Part shown: one piece after another, positions 25,857 to 33,526 of the stretch | Position numbering within the stretch: the stretch's first letter is position 1 | How the letters are laid out: each line of letters starts with the position of its first letter | Assembly (NCBI RefSeq): GCF_001562275.1 | Contig: NZ_CP014304.1 | Location: 1,302,001 to 1,366,000 of the forward strand | Length of the DNA stretch: 64,000 nucleotides | Direction: 5' to 3' | DNA from: Hymenobacter sp. PAMC 26628 | Lineage (GTDB): Bacteria > Bacteroidota > Bacteroidia > Cytophagales > Hymenobacteraceae | Notes under the pieces: model-generated | Seen by the model: the letters and a program-made list of their open reading frames with translations, nothing else | What the model was told of the DNA's origin: nothing | The model's database searches: none | Position numbers and translations under genes: made by a program

Positions 25857-25968
25857 AACGTGTCGTGCACGATTGGTTTCGACTTGCTAAAACGTGCCGT
25901 GCACGATTGGTTTCGACTTATTAACTTATAAAACGTGCCGTGCACGATTGATTTAGACTTGTAAAATC
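25840..25968 (+). repeat. Tandem repeat array, 3.6 units of 33-41 bp
   Basis: Units start at 25840, 25873, 25907 and 25948 (partial). Each reads TTGRTTT.GACTT, then AAAACGTGYCGTGCACGA. The GTGCAC centre lies in a CGTGCACG palindrome, and CGTGC-CGT-GCACG can form a hairpin. The first unit overlaps the end of the upstream gene including its stop codon. The array fills nearly the whole gap before the tape measure start at 25977. Confidence 0.9.
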
Positions 25969-25976
25969 TATCCTTT

Positions 25977-28913
25977 ATGGCTACCAAAGACGAACGGATC
26001 ATTGAGGTGATCGTGAATGGCCAGAAGGCCAACGCCTCGCTGAAGGAGATGGAAGGCGCGGCCCGGGCCCTCAGCTCGCAGCTAAAAACCCTGGCCCCCG
26101 GCACCGCCGAATTCGTGGAGAAAAGCAAGCAGCTGCGCGAGGTGAAGGCCAGCGTGACGGAGGTGAAAGAATCCATCGCGGGTGTCACCCGCGAGCAGAC
26201 GCTGATGAGCGAAGGCTTCAGCCGCATGGTGGGGGCCGTGGCCCCGCTGGAGCTGATTTTCAAGGCCATCGAGTTCGGCAAGGAGTCGTTGGCGGACTTC
26301 CGCGGGGCCCAGCAGGCCCAGGCCCAGCTGGAGCAAACCCTGAAGAGCACCGCCGGGGCGGCCCACATGACGGCCGAAGCGCTGGAAGCGCTGGCCACGT
26401 CGCAGCAGCACCAGACGCTGTTCGACGACGACGAGAGCAAGGGGGCCGAATCGCTGCTGCTCACCTTCACCAACATCAAGAAGGGCATTTACGAGGAGGC
26501 CCTGCCCGCCATTGAGGACATGGCCACCAAGATGGCCAACGGCGGCGAGGTGGACCTGAAGAGCACCGCCATCCAGGTGGGCAAGGCCCTGAACGACCCC
26601 ATCAAGGGCATCACGGCGCTGGCGCGGGTGGGCGTTACCTTCTCGGAAGCCCAGAAGGAGGTGATTAGGCGCATGATGGAAACCGGCGACGTGGCCGGGG
26701 CCCAGCGCGTGATTCTGGCCGAAGTGAACAAGGAGTTCGGCGGCTCGGCCGCCGCGGCCCGCCGGGCTGCCGGCGCCCAGGGCGACTTTTCGGAGAAGAT
26801 GCACGAAGCCAAGGAGGCCGTGGGCAGCCTGGTAGCGGATGGCCTGAACCTGCTTTACCCCATCATTTTGCAGCTTGTGACGGGCTTTTTGCTGCTAGCC
26901 AACGGCATCCGCACCCTGCCCGAATTCATCAAGGAAAACAAGGAGCTGTTCATCGCCCTGGGCGTGGCCCTGGTGACGCTGAACACGGCCAACATCGCCG
27001 CGGCGGCCTCTACCTTATATATGACGGCGGTGGAAAAGGGCCGCAGCATTGCTACTCAGTCGTCGGCCGCGGCTCAGTGGCTGCTAAACGCGGCAATGTC
27101 GGCCAACCCCATCGGGCTGGTGGTGGCCGCCGTGGCGCTGTTAGTGGGCGGTTTCGTGAAGCTCTACAACAGCAGCCAAACCGTGCGCGCCGGCATCGCC
27201 GGGCTGAGCGGGGCCGCCGTGGCGTTTTTCGAGAGCCTGAAAAAAACGGCCATGCAGTCGCTCGGCGGGCTCGCCGATTTAATCAGCGGGGTGTTCACGT
27301 TCGACCTGGCGAAAATCAAAAGCGGGGCCGCGGCGCTGAAAGACAGTTTCGGGGCGGTGGGCAAGGATACCGCGGCGGCCTTCCACGCCGGTTATAAGGG
27401 CAAAGTCGACGACGAAGCTAAAGCCGCGGCGGCGGCCCGCGCTGCCGGCGGCAAGAAAAAGGTAGCGGAGGCCGAAGCCCAGGGGGAGGCCGAAGGGGAG
27501 GCCGAAAACAGCGCCCAGCGCAAGGCCCGCGAGAAGCGGGAAAAAGAGGCCGTGGCCGCCGCCAAAAAGCGGCACGCGGAGCTGAAGAAAGCGACCGATG
27601 AATTCCACAAATCGACCCTCAAAGCCGACGTGGAGTTCGAGAAGCTGAAGGTGGAGGCGATGGAGGACGGCATCGAGAAGGTACTGGCCAAGCTGAAAAT
27701 GGAGCGCGACCAGGAGCTGGCCCAGCTGGTAGAGAAAAAGAAGGCCACGCTGGCCAACACCGCCGCCACCCAGGCCGACAAACAACACCTGCTGGAGCAG
27801 TACCACCAGACCGCCCTGCTGGCCGAAGCCCGTTACCAAACCCAGGTAAAGGCGGCCACTGAGAAGCAGGCGAAGGAGGACGCCAAGGCCCGCGAAAGCG
27901 CCCGCAAGGACGATTTTGACAAGATGGACGCGGCCGACGCCGACAAGCTGGTGGAACTCGACCACGCCTGGCTGGTGCAGAAGGCCCACCTGAAAAAGCA
28001 GTCTGCGGAGTGGCTGAAAGCCGAGAAGGACCGCTCCGACGCGGAGCTGAAGTTGCGCCGCGCTACGGCCGCCGCCAAGCTGCTCATCCTGCAAAACGCG
28101 GGCAAGAGCGAAACCAAGGAGGCGACCAAGCTTAAAAACGACCTCCTCACCATCGACGGGGCCCTGGCCGACGGCGATATCGCGCTGGCGGAGAAAACCG
28201 CCGACCAGAAGAAGAAATTCGAGAAGAGCCTGCGCGACCAGCGCTTCCAGCTGGCCGACGAAACACTGGCCCTGCTCACCGACCACCTCAACCAGGAAGG
28301 CAGCCTCTACAAAGCCGCCCAGGCCGTGCGCAAAACGCTGGCCCTGGCCGAAATCGGCATGAACCTGGCCACCGAGCTAACCGAAAACGCCAAGGCCGCC
28401 GCCCAGAACCCCCTCAACGGGGCGACGTTTGGCGCGGCCGGCACCGCCCAGCTCATCGTATCCGACGGCCTCTCCATCACGCGGGCCCTGGCGGCCGGGG
28501 CCAAGGTGATGGGCTTCGCCCGCGGCGGCTTCACGGGCGGCGGCCAGGGCCCCGCCGACAGCACCGGGCACCGGGTGGCCGGCGTGGTGCACGAAGGGGA
28601 GTGGGTCGCGCCGAAGTGGATGCTCCAGACGCCCAAATACGCCAACGTTGTGGGCTACCTGGAAGCCGAGCGCAAGGGCTACGCCCAGGGCGGCTACACC
28701 AGCCCGGGCAGCCTGCCGCCCAGCGCGGCCGGCGGGGGCAGCCAGGCCGGCGACGAAACGGCCGCGCTGCTCCGCCAGCTCATCGCCACCACCCAGGCCC
28801 AGCACGCCGCGGTAGCCGACTGGGCCAACACCCTGAAGGTGGACTACCACGCTGGCAACGCCCAGGACGCGATGGCCACCAAGGACCGGCTGAAGAGCAC
28901 GTCGGGGTTGTAG
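25977..28913 (+). CDS. Tail tape measure protein
   Basis: A 978-residue protein, by far the longest in the tail block. The N-terminal 270 residues are helical, with a conserved-looking KSTAIQVGKALNDPIKGITA region. Hydrophobic segments lie at about residues 290-310, 320-350 and 368-398. A long charged coiled coil (about 480-780) follows, then a Gly-rich C-terminus with GFARGGFTGGGQGPAD and VAGVVHEGEWVAPKWM, which is typical of tape measure ends. It sets tail length and helps DNA passage. At about 0.15 nm per residue it would suit a tail near 150 nm. It ends 9 bases before a terminator. Confidence 0.9.
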   Translation: MATKDERIIEVIVNGQKANASLKEMEGAARALSSQLKTLAPGTAEFVEKSKQLREVKASVTEVKESIAGVTREQTLMSEGFSRMVGAVAPLELIFKAIEFGKESLADFRGAQQAQAQLEQTLKSTAGAAHMTAEALEALATSQQHQTLFDDDESKGAESLLLTFTNIKKGIYEEALPAIEDMATKMANGGEVDLKSTAIQVGKALNDPIKGITALARVGVTFSEAQKEVIRRMMETGDVAGAQRVILAEVNKEFGGSAAAARRAAGAQGDFSEKMHEAKEAVGSLVADGLNLLYPIILQLVTGFLLLANGIRTLPEFIKENKELFIALGVALVTLNTANIAAAASTLYMTAVEKGRSIATQSSAAAQWLLNAAMSANPIGLVVAAVALLVGGFVKLYNSSQTVRAGIAGLSGAAVAFFESLKKTAMQSLGGLADLISGVFTFDLAKIKSGAAALKDSFGAVGKDTAAAFHAGYKGKVDDEAKAAAAARAAGGKKKVAEAEAQGEAEGEAENSAQRKAREKREKEAVAAAKKRHAELKKATDEFHKSTLKADVEFEKLKVEAMEDGIEKVLAKLKMERDQELAQLVEKKKATLANTAATQADKQHLLEQYHQTALLAEARYQTQVKAATEKQAKEDAKARESARKDDFDKMDAADADKLVELDHAWLVQKAHLKKQSAEWLKAEKDRSDAELKLRRATAAAKLLILQNAGKSETKEATKLKNDLLTIDGALADGDIALAEKTADQKKKFEKSLRDQRFQLADETLALLTDHLNQEGSLYKAAQAVRKTLALAEIGMNLATELTENAKAAAQNPLNGATFGAAGTAQLIVSDGLSITRALAAGAKVMGFARGGFTGGGQGPADSTGHRVAGVVHEGEWVAPKWMLQTPKYANVVGYLEAERKGYAQGGYTSPGSLPPSAAGGGSQAGDETAALLRQLIATTQAQHAAVADWANTLKVDYHAGNAQDAMATKDRLKSTSGL

Positions 28914-28921
28914 TTGAGAAA

Positions 28922-28947
28922 AGCCCGGCCCGTAGGTCGGGCTTTTT
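28922..28947 (+). terminator. Terminator after the tape measure gene
   Basis: AGCCCGGCC pairs with GGTCGGGCT, then a T run. Unlike the block cassettes, no TGTCCTTTTT box follows. Confidence 0.85.
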
Positions 28948-29011
28948 TGTGTTCAAAATACTCCCCAAAAAAACGGCCTCCAAAACCGCGTTTCGAGGCT
29001 GCCAAGCGGGC

Positions 29012-29060
29012 TGCTAAAAGTGTTCAAAAAAGAAATCTAATTTGAACAGTACTTTTAGCA
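29012..29060. promoter_or_regulatory. Large dyad upstream of the HEPN-like gene
   Basis: TGCTAAAAGTGTTCAAA (29012-29028) is mirrored by TTTGAAC-AGT-ACTTTTAGCA (29041-29060), with three extra bases in the right arm. A further GTGTTCAAAA half-site lies at 28949-28958. It sits 27 bases before the gene at 29088. It may be an operator or a recombination site for the nearby serine recombinase. Confidence 0.65.
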
Positions 29061-29087
29061 TAATCAGGTCACTAGAAAAGATTCCGG

Positions 29088-29897
29088 ATGAAGTTAAACT
29101 TATCGTGCTGGGGATGCATGCAGGAAGCAGCGCCAGAGGCAGCAGGAGAAAAAGCAGTCAATGTTAGGCCCATTGGCAATAGCTGTTTCTATGACTTGAC
29201 TTGCCCATATGGACATCAATCATATGTTCTCATTCAAAATGCGAAGTTCGAAATTCTGTTTCAATCTGGTTTACAAGCGTTAAACGCTGGCTATTATAGG
29301 GAAGCGATATCCAGTATTGCAGCAGCACTAGAGAGGTTCTATGAATACTCAATAATGTATTGCCTATGTGAAAAGCTTTTTCCTGGAAATGCAGTTGCTC
29401 CTGAAGAAGCTGTACTTGATAAAGTTAATGCGTTTTGGGCACCAATATCTAAACATTCCGAGAGACAATTTGGCGCCTTTAACGCGTTGTATTATGATAG
29501 ATTTGATGAATCCCCTATCCAGTTTGATGGCAAGTTTTTAAAAAAACATGGCCTCAAACTAAAAAAAGAACCTATTGACCCAATTGCCTTTAGAAATCTG
29601 GTCGTACATCAAGGATACATAGCTACTAGAGAGCAAGCTATTGCTTATGCTGAAGCAGTGAACAAGTACATCCATACTCTAGCTCGCAGATACTGGGATA
29701 GAAATCAACAATGGTTATACAATATGACTACAGTTGACGCCAGGTTAACTGCAAAGCAAATGGGGTATAGCTACCAGAATGGAAATATTATGGGTGTGGA
29801 TAAAATCACTGTTGCCACCGCTATCAATACATTTATAAGGGTCACAGACGAGAATTACATTCTAGGCGAACCTTCCGTGATGCAGCTAATAAAATAG
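29088..29897 (+). CDS. AT-rich protein with HEPN-like RNase motif and zinc-ribbon-like N-terminus
   Basis: A 269-residue soluble protein. The N-terminus has C7-x2-C10 and later C39 and H43 (CPYGH), a possible zinc site. Helical residues about 50-200 contain AFRNLVVHQGY with R169-N170 and H174. R-x4-H preceded by helices such as AALERFYEYSI is the pattern of HEPN ribonuclease domains found in toxin and antiphage systems. The gene is markedly AT-rich against the flanking phage genes. Its stop is 2 bases from the serine recombinase start. HEPN membership and a defence role are inferred from the motif. Confidence 0.6.
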   Translation: MKLNLSCWGCMQEAAPEAAGEKAVNVRPIGNSCFYDLTCPYGHQSYVLIQNAKFEILFQSGLQALNAGYYREAISSIAAALERFYEYSIMYCLCEKLFPGNAVAPEEAVLDKVNAFWAPISKHSERQFGAFNALYYDRFDESPIQFDGKFLKKHGLKLKKEPIDPIAFRNLVVHQGYIATREQAIAYAEAVNKYIHTLARRYWDRNQQWLYNMTTVDARLTAKQMGYSYQNGNIMGVDKITVATAINTFIRVTDENYILGEPSVMQLIK

Positions 29898-29899
29898 AG

Positions 29900-30523
29900 A
29901 TGAGAGTCGCCCTGTACGCTCGAGTCTCGACCAGCGATAAAGACCAGAACCCGGAGAACCAGCTGGTGCTGTTGCGCCGCGAAGCCGAGCGCGCCGGCGA
30001 TACCATTGTAAAGGAGTACGTCGATGAGAAATCCGGCGGCAGCTCGAACCGCAAGGCCTTCCAGGAACTAATGAAGGACGCTGGCAAGAGGCGCTTCGAC
30101 CTGGTGCGCGTGTTTGCTCTGGACCGCTTCAGCAGCGAGGGCATCGAGAAGGTGTTCGAACACACGGCCGCGCTGGAGCAGGCGGGGGTGCAGTTCTGGA
30201 GCTACTGCGAGCCGGCGCTGAACACCACCGGCCCCATGGCCAGCCTCTTCAAATCCATTATTGCCTGGGCCGCCGGCTACCGCAACCAGCGCCACTCCGA
30301 GAACGTGCGCCTGGGCCAGGCCCGCAAGCGCGCCGAGGTGGAGGCCACCGGCGAGCAGTACCAGCACGGCCGGCGGCGCATCGATGTGGACGTGGCCACG
30401 AAGGTGCGCGAGCTGGCGGCTCAGGGGCTGAGCCGCCGCAAGATTGCCGAGTCGGCGGGCGTGTCGGTAGGCACGGTGCAGAACTACTTGGCGATCCTGA
30501 CTACCCCATTAGAAAGACCATAG
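29900..30523 (+). CDS. Small serine recombinase (resolvase/invertase family)
   Basis: A 207-residue protein. The N-terminal catalytic domain has RVSTSDKDQ with nucleophile Ser10, and the conserved Arg-rich region FDLVRVFALDRFSSEG at about residues 70-85. A long helix (about 110-140) is followed by a helix-turn-helix near the C-terminus (GLSRRKIAESAGVSVGTV). It is the size of Tn3-type resolvases and DNA invertases (180-210 residues). It is GC-rich, while the genes on both sides are AT-rich. It could invert or resolve a segment in the prophage; no crossover site pair was identified beyond the dyad at 29012. Confidence 0.92.
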   Translation: MRVALYARVSTSDKDQNPENQLVLLRREAERAGDTIVKEYVDEKSGGSSNRKAFQELMKDAGKRRFDLVRVFALDRFSSEGIEKVFEHTAALEQAGVQFWSYCEPALNTTGPMASLFKSIIAWAAGYRNQRHSENVRLGQARKRAEVEATGEQYQHGRRRIDVDVATKVRELAAQGLSRRKIAESAGVSVGTVQNYLAILTTPLERP

Positions 30524-30613
30524 TAGTGTTGGCCAATGAAGCCACCAAACAGATTGATTTATTAAGAGTTAAAGACTAATTCTTAATAGAATAAAAAATA
30601 ATTATTCAAAAGA

Positions 30614-31201
30614 ATGAAAATACAGAATTTGACAGAATTCTACTATGTGGTAGAAGATATAAAAGGAATGTATTACGATTCCAAGCAGGGATTTACAGGA
30701 AATCTTGAACGTCAGCTACAATATCAGCTAAAGTTTTGCCAAGAGTATGGTAAAACAATGGCTTATATGGATAGTACGATGATAGGAACTATTAGCGGGC
30801 CACCTGGTGAAGTGGGATCAAAGATTTTGCACACAACCACTCAGGGCGAATACAAAGCGAATAATGATCAGGGCGGCAGAAATGAAATTGTAATAGCTAA
30901 TTTGTCTATTTGTCAGATCTATAGTTATTGGGAAGATTATTACCGGGGACTTGTAGCGATTGATTTAGGCATTAAAAAGAATGAGCTATTATCTGATATT
31001 TTTGGCGATATAAGATTGCTGAGGAATTCTATACTGCATAACCGCGGGATTGCTACTTCAGATTTAAGTAAATGCAAGATTATTACTTGGTTCACGCGAG
31101 GTGAGAATATTCAAATTGGCGCCGATGAATTCAAATTCATTATGACTCATATTGGTCAAGAGATTAATCGTATAGCTCGATTAATAAAAGATTTAGGCTG
31201 A
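30614..31201 (+). CDS. AT-rich protein with HEPN-like motif
   Basis: A 195-residue helical, soluble protein. Near residues 130-145 it has DIRLLRNSILHNRGIAT, with R137-N138 and H142, again R-x4-H in the HEPN pattern. Residues about 95-128 give helices with IYSYWEDYYRGLVA. It has no zinc motif and no obvious second domain. Base composition is strongly AT-rich, and it lies alone 90 bases after the recombinase. With the gene at 29088 it makes two HEPN-like proteins around one recombinase. Function is inferred only from the motif. Confidence 0.6.
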   Translation: MKIQNLTEFYYVVEDIKGMYYDSKQGFTGNLERQLQYQLKFCQEYGKTMAYMDSTMIGTISGPPGEVGSKILHTTTQGEYKANNDQGGRNEIVIANLSICQIYSYWEDYYRGLVAIDLGIKKNELLSDIFGDIRLLRNSILHNRGIATSDLSKCKIITWFTRGENIQIGADEFKFIMTHIGQEINRIARLIKDLG

Positions 31202-31306
31202 TTGTTAATTAACTAGCTTCGTAAAAAACCCCCGGCCAACCACCAGGGCTTTTGCATTATGGCGGCTGCAGCGCGCCAGTACTGGCCGATTCTATATAAT
31301 TATTCG

Positions 31307-32548
31307 TCAGGCCGCGGCATCCAGCGCAGCAATGGCGTTGCACTTCATGGTGTCGTCGACGTGCACGTATTTCATGGTCGTGCTGATTTTGCTGTGGTTC
31401 ATCAGCTTTTGCAGCACTTCTACCTTGCCTCCGGAGCGAATGAACTCGGTGGCAAACGTCTCGCGGCCGGCGTGGTGGTGCAGGCGGGCCAGTAGCCCCA
31501 GCATCTGGCCGATGGCCGTGAGCATGCGGTTGGAGTACTGGTCGGAATAGTCGCGGAATCCGCCGCTGCCTTCCTCCTGCACCGCGTCGTGCAGGTAGCC
31601 CAGGGCCTGGCGCGTGAGCGGGAGCATGGTGGCCTGCAGGCGCTTGCTCCAGCCCTTTTGCATTTCAAACGTGAGGCGGTTGCCGTCGAGCTGGGCCTTG
31701 GCCAACTGCTTGAGGTCGCCGAGCCGGAGCGAACTTTTGCAGCTGAAGAGGAATTTGCAGAGCACGCGCCGGTGCGCCGTGCCGGGGGCACACAGCACGT
31801 AGTAGGCCTCCAGCTTGCGCAGCTCGTCGGGCGGCACGGGCCGCCAGCTACCGGGCACTTCCTGGTTCCGGAAGCCATCGTAGGGGTCCTCGAATTTGAT
31901 TTTTGCCCGCCGGGCCAGGGCTAGGTACGTTTTCACATCCTTGTGCCGGGCCCAGCGGGTGTTCACGCCCCGCACGTTTTTCTCCAGGTAGGCCTTGAAG
32001 TCGTCGGCAAAATTGGAATTGAGCGAATAGAAGGGAATCTCCGGCCGGAATGTCTGGAGCGCCCGCCAGGTGCTGAGGTGGTTTTTGCGGGTGTTGTCGG
32101 CAATCTTTCCCTTGCGGTGGCGCTCGATGACCTGTTGGTGGTAGAAAGCCACAAAATCGCTCTTGCTGCCCTCGGTCTTGAATTCGGCCACAAAACGTTC
32201 GGCCGTGAGCGGGTTGCCGCTCAGTCGGTACTCGACGAAAATGCCATTGGCCTTGCCCTGGGTTTGCCCCAACACCAAATTGTAGTCTTCGGCTCGCTTT
32301 ACTAGCGCGGCGGGCCCACCGGCCCAGTCCTGGGCAGCGCTGAGTTGCGCCCGGTAGTCGGGACCCCGGTGCTCTTTCGGGAGGGTGGCCAGGCACCGAC
32401 CGGCGGACTTGTCGAAAAAAGCGGGGGGCCACGTGACGCCCACGCCCAGGGGCAGGGGCTTGCGGTGCAGCAGCACCTGCAACCGGACCTGGCACGTGCC
32501 GTCGCGGCGGACCGGGCGACGCAAAACGAATTTGGCGGAATATCCCAC
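31307..32548 (-). CDS. int: Tyrosine integrase, Bacteroidota phage type
   Basis: A 413-residue protein from a GTG start. The N-terminus (about 1-95) is an arm-type DNA-binding domain, residues about 125-215 a core-binding SAM-like domain, and 240-400 the catalytic domain. Catalytic residues visible are R275 (SSLRLGDL), K298 or nearby (MQKGWSK), H359-x2-R362 (HAGRETFAT), H385 (LMNHSKI) and Y394 (TMKYVHV). It would integrate and excise the prophage by strand exchange at the tRNA-Leu attachment site, whose 3' end lies 132 bases from the gene's start. Three TGGTAAGC repeats directly upstream may be its own binding sites. Confidence 0.95.
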   Translation of the reverse strand: MGYSAKFVLRRPVRRDGTCQVRLQVLLHRKPLPLGVGVTWPPAFFDKSAGRCLATLPKEHRGPDYRAQLSAAQDWAGGPAALVKRAEDYNLVLGQTQGKANGIFVEYRLSGNPLTAERFVAEFKTEGSKSDFVAFYHQQVIERHRKGKIADNTRKNHLSTWRALQTFRPEIPFYSLNSNFADDFKAYLEKNVRGVNTRWARHKDVKTYLALARRAKIKFEDPYDGFRNQEVPGSWRPVPPDELRKLEAYYVLCAPGTAHRRVLCKFLFSCKSSLRLGDLKQLAKAQLDGNRLTFEMQKGWSKRLQATMLPLTRQALGYLHDAVQEEGSGGFRDYSDQYSNRMLTAIGQMLGLLARLHHHAGRETFATEFIRSGGKVEVLQKLMNHSKISTTMKYVHVDDTMKCNAIAALDAAA

Positions 32549-32552
32549 GGGC

Positions 32553-32591
32553 TGGTAAGCGCGAAAATTTCTTGGTAAGCAGTTGGTAAGC
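32553..32591. repeat. Three TGGTAAGC direct repeats upstream of the integrase
   Basis: Copies at 32553-32560, 32573-32580 and 32584-32591. They lie between the integrase start and the tRNA, as expected for arm-type integrase sites or an autoregulatory operator. Confidence 0.7.
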
Positions 32592-32606
32592 GCCTAAATG
32601 CAGAAA

Positions 32607-32653
32607 GCCGAAAAACGGCCCTGTCCAGTGTGCTGGAAAGGCCATTTTTCGGC
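32607..32653. terminator. Hairpin between tRNA-Leu and the integrase
   Basis: GCCGAAAAACGGCC (32607-32620) is nearly mirrored by GGCCATTTTTCGGC (32640-32653), with an inner CCAG/CTGG pair. On the minus strand it follows the tRNA and could end its transcript. Confidence 0.7.
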
Positions 32654-32680
32654 GTCTGTGCCTATTTCTAGGCTAAAAAG

Positions 32681-32762
32681 TACCCGGAGCCGGAGTCGAA
32701 CCGGCACATCTTGCGATATTGGTGTTTGAGACCAACGCGTCTACCGGTTCCGCCATCCGGGC
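32681..32762 (-). tRNA. tRNA-Leu (CAA)
   Basis: It folds as a class II tRNA on the minus strand. The acceptor stem GCCCGGA pairs with TCCGGGT (one G-U pair), discriminator A at 32681. The D region has GGCGGAACCGGTAGACGC. The anticodon loop CTCAAAC gives CAA, the variable arm is long, and the T arm is GCCGG-TTCGACT-CCGGC. No CCA is encoded. Its 3' end faces the integrase, so this is the likely prophage attachment gene. Confidence 0.95.
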
Positions 32763-32799
32763 AGGATGAGTTTTGCAAAACAATTCCGCTCTGCCGGTA

Positions 32800-33357
32800 T
32801 CAGGAGCGGGCCGCAAAGGTAGCCACTTGCCGCTGGATGCGCAACAGGTAGCGCTTCTTTAAGTAATAAGTGAGCACCTGGCGTAGGGCAGCGGGGCGGT
32901 GGTCGGCGGGAAGCTGCTCGTAGCCAGCGAGAACGGGTTCGATGCCGGCGTCGAGGGTGTCGGCCAGGGCCTGGGCTTCGGCGGCCACGGGGCCCACGGC
33001 GGCGGGGTTGGGGTCCATTTCCAACTCCATCAGCTGCTCGTTGAGGTCCATTACGTCCATCAAAAAATCGGGCGGAAGCTGCTCTGACTGGCCTTCTACC
33101 AGCAGGCCGTGGTGGCGCAGCAGGTAGGCCATGCGCTGGTCGGCGTCGGCCAGGGTGCGGTAGGCATCGGTGTTGAGCGTGGCTTGGCGCAGCATCTCGG
33201 CCTGGTTGTCGGGGGCCGACGTGGCGTGGAAATCGGGGTGGGTTTCGCGGCTTTTGGCGTAATAGAGGCGTTTAAGGGCGGCCTCGTCGGGCCGAAACGA
33301 CTCGGGCAGGCCATAAAAAGCGAAGTAATCGGCAGGGGCAGGGGCAGGGGCGGGCAT
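32800..33357 (-). CDS. hscB: Iron-sulfur cluster co-chaperone HscB
   Basis: A 185-residue protein. The ATG at 33357 is chosen because upstream in-frame sequence is unrelated and the size then fits HscB (about 170-200). Residues about 10-80 form a J domain with the HPDF motif (SRETHPDF) that stimulates the Hsp70 partner HscA. Residues about 90-180 form the helical C-terminal domain that binds the IscU scaffold (FLMDVMDLNEQLMEL). It acts in the cytoplasm in Fe-S cluster transfer. No isc genes are adjacent here. It is the first host gene after the tRNA. Confidence 0.92.
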   Translation of the reverse strand: MPAPAPAPADYFAFYGLPESFRPDEAALKRLYYAKSRETHPDFHATSAPDNQAEMLRQATLNTDAYRTLADADQRMAYLLRHHGLLVEGQSEQLPPDFLMDVMDLNEQLMELEMDPNPAAVGPVAAEAQALADTLDAGIEPVLAGYEQLPADHRPAALRQVLTYYLKKRYLLRIQRQVATFAARS

Positions 33358-33526
33358 GGGGCGAAGGTAGGCCGGCGCGGGGCCGGGCGGTGGGCCCTGC
33401 TTACCGCCAAAGCCGCCCGATGGTTTTGCCGGGTTGAGCGGCACAACGGCGAGCCCCGGCGAGTTTGGTCCCGCATGGTTATCCAGCAACGGGCTTTTTC
33501 CGTTAACGACGGAATACTTTCTCTCT

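Larger units (their letters stand above)
1..32680. mobile_element. Right-hand part of a siphovirus-like prophage integrated at tRNA-Leu
   Basis: A continuous run of phage genes (capsid protease, major capsid protein, terminase, portal, lysis genes, tape measure) ends with a tyrosine integrase beside the 3' end of a tRNA-Leu gene. Host genes begin just past the tRNA. The left end, the second attachment site and the replication and repressor genes are not in the window. The virion genes look intact, with no frameshifts seen, so an inducible phage is possible. The tape-measure gene and the absence of contractile-sheath candidates suggest a long non-contractile tail; this is inference. Confidence 0.9.

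Noticed and set aside
25840..25968. Repeat array considered as a CRISPR
   Set aside because: The spacing is contiguous, not repeat-spacer, unit lengths vary, and no cas genes are present.
29900..30523. Serine recombinase read as part of a diversity-generating or invertible tail-fibre system
   Set aside because: No reverse transcriptase, template/variable repeats or inverted fibre segments were seen in the window.
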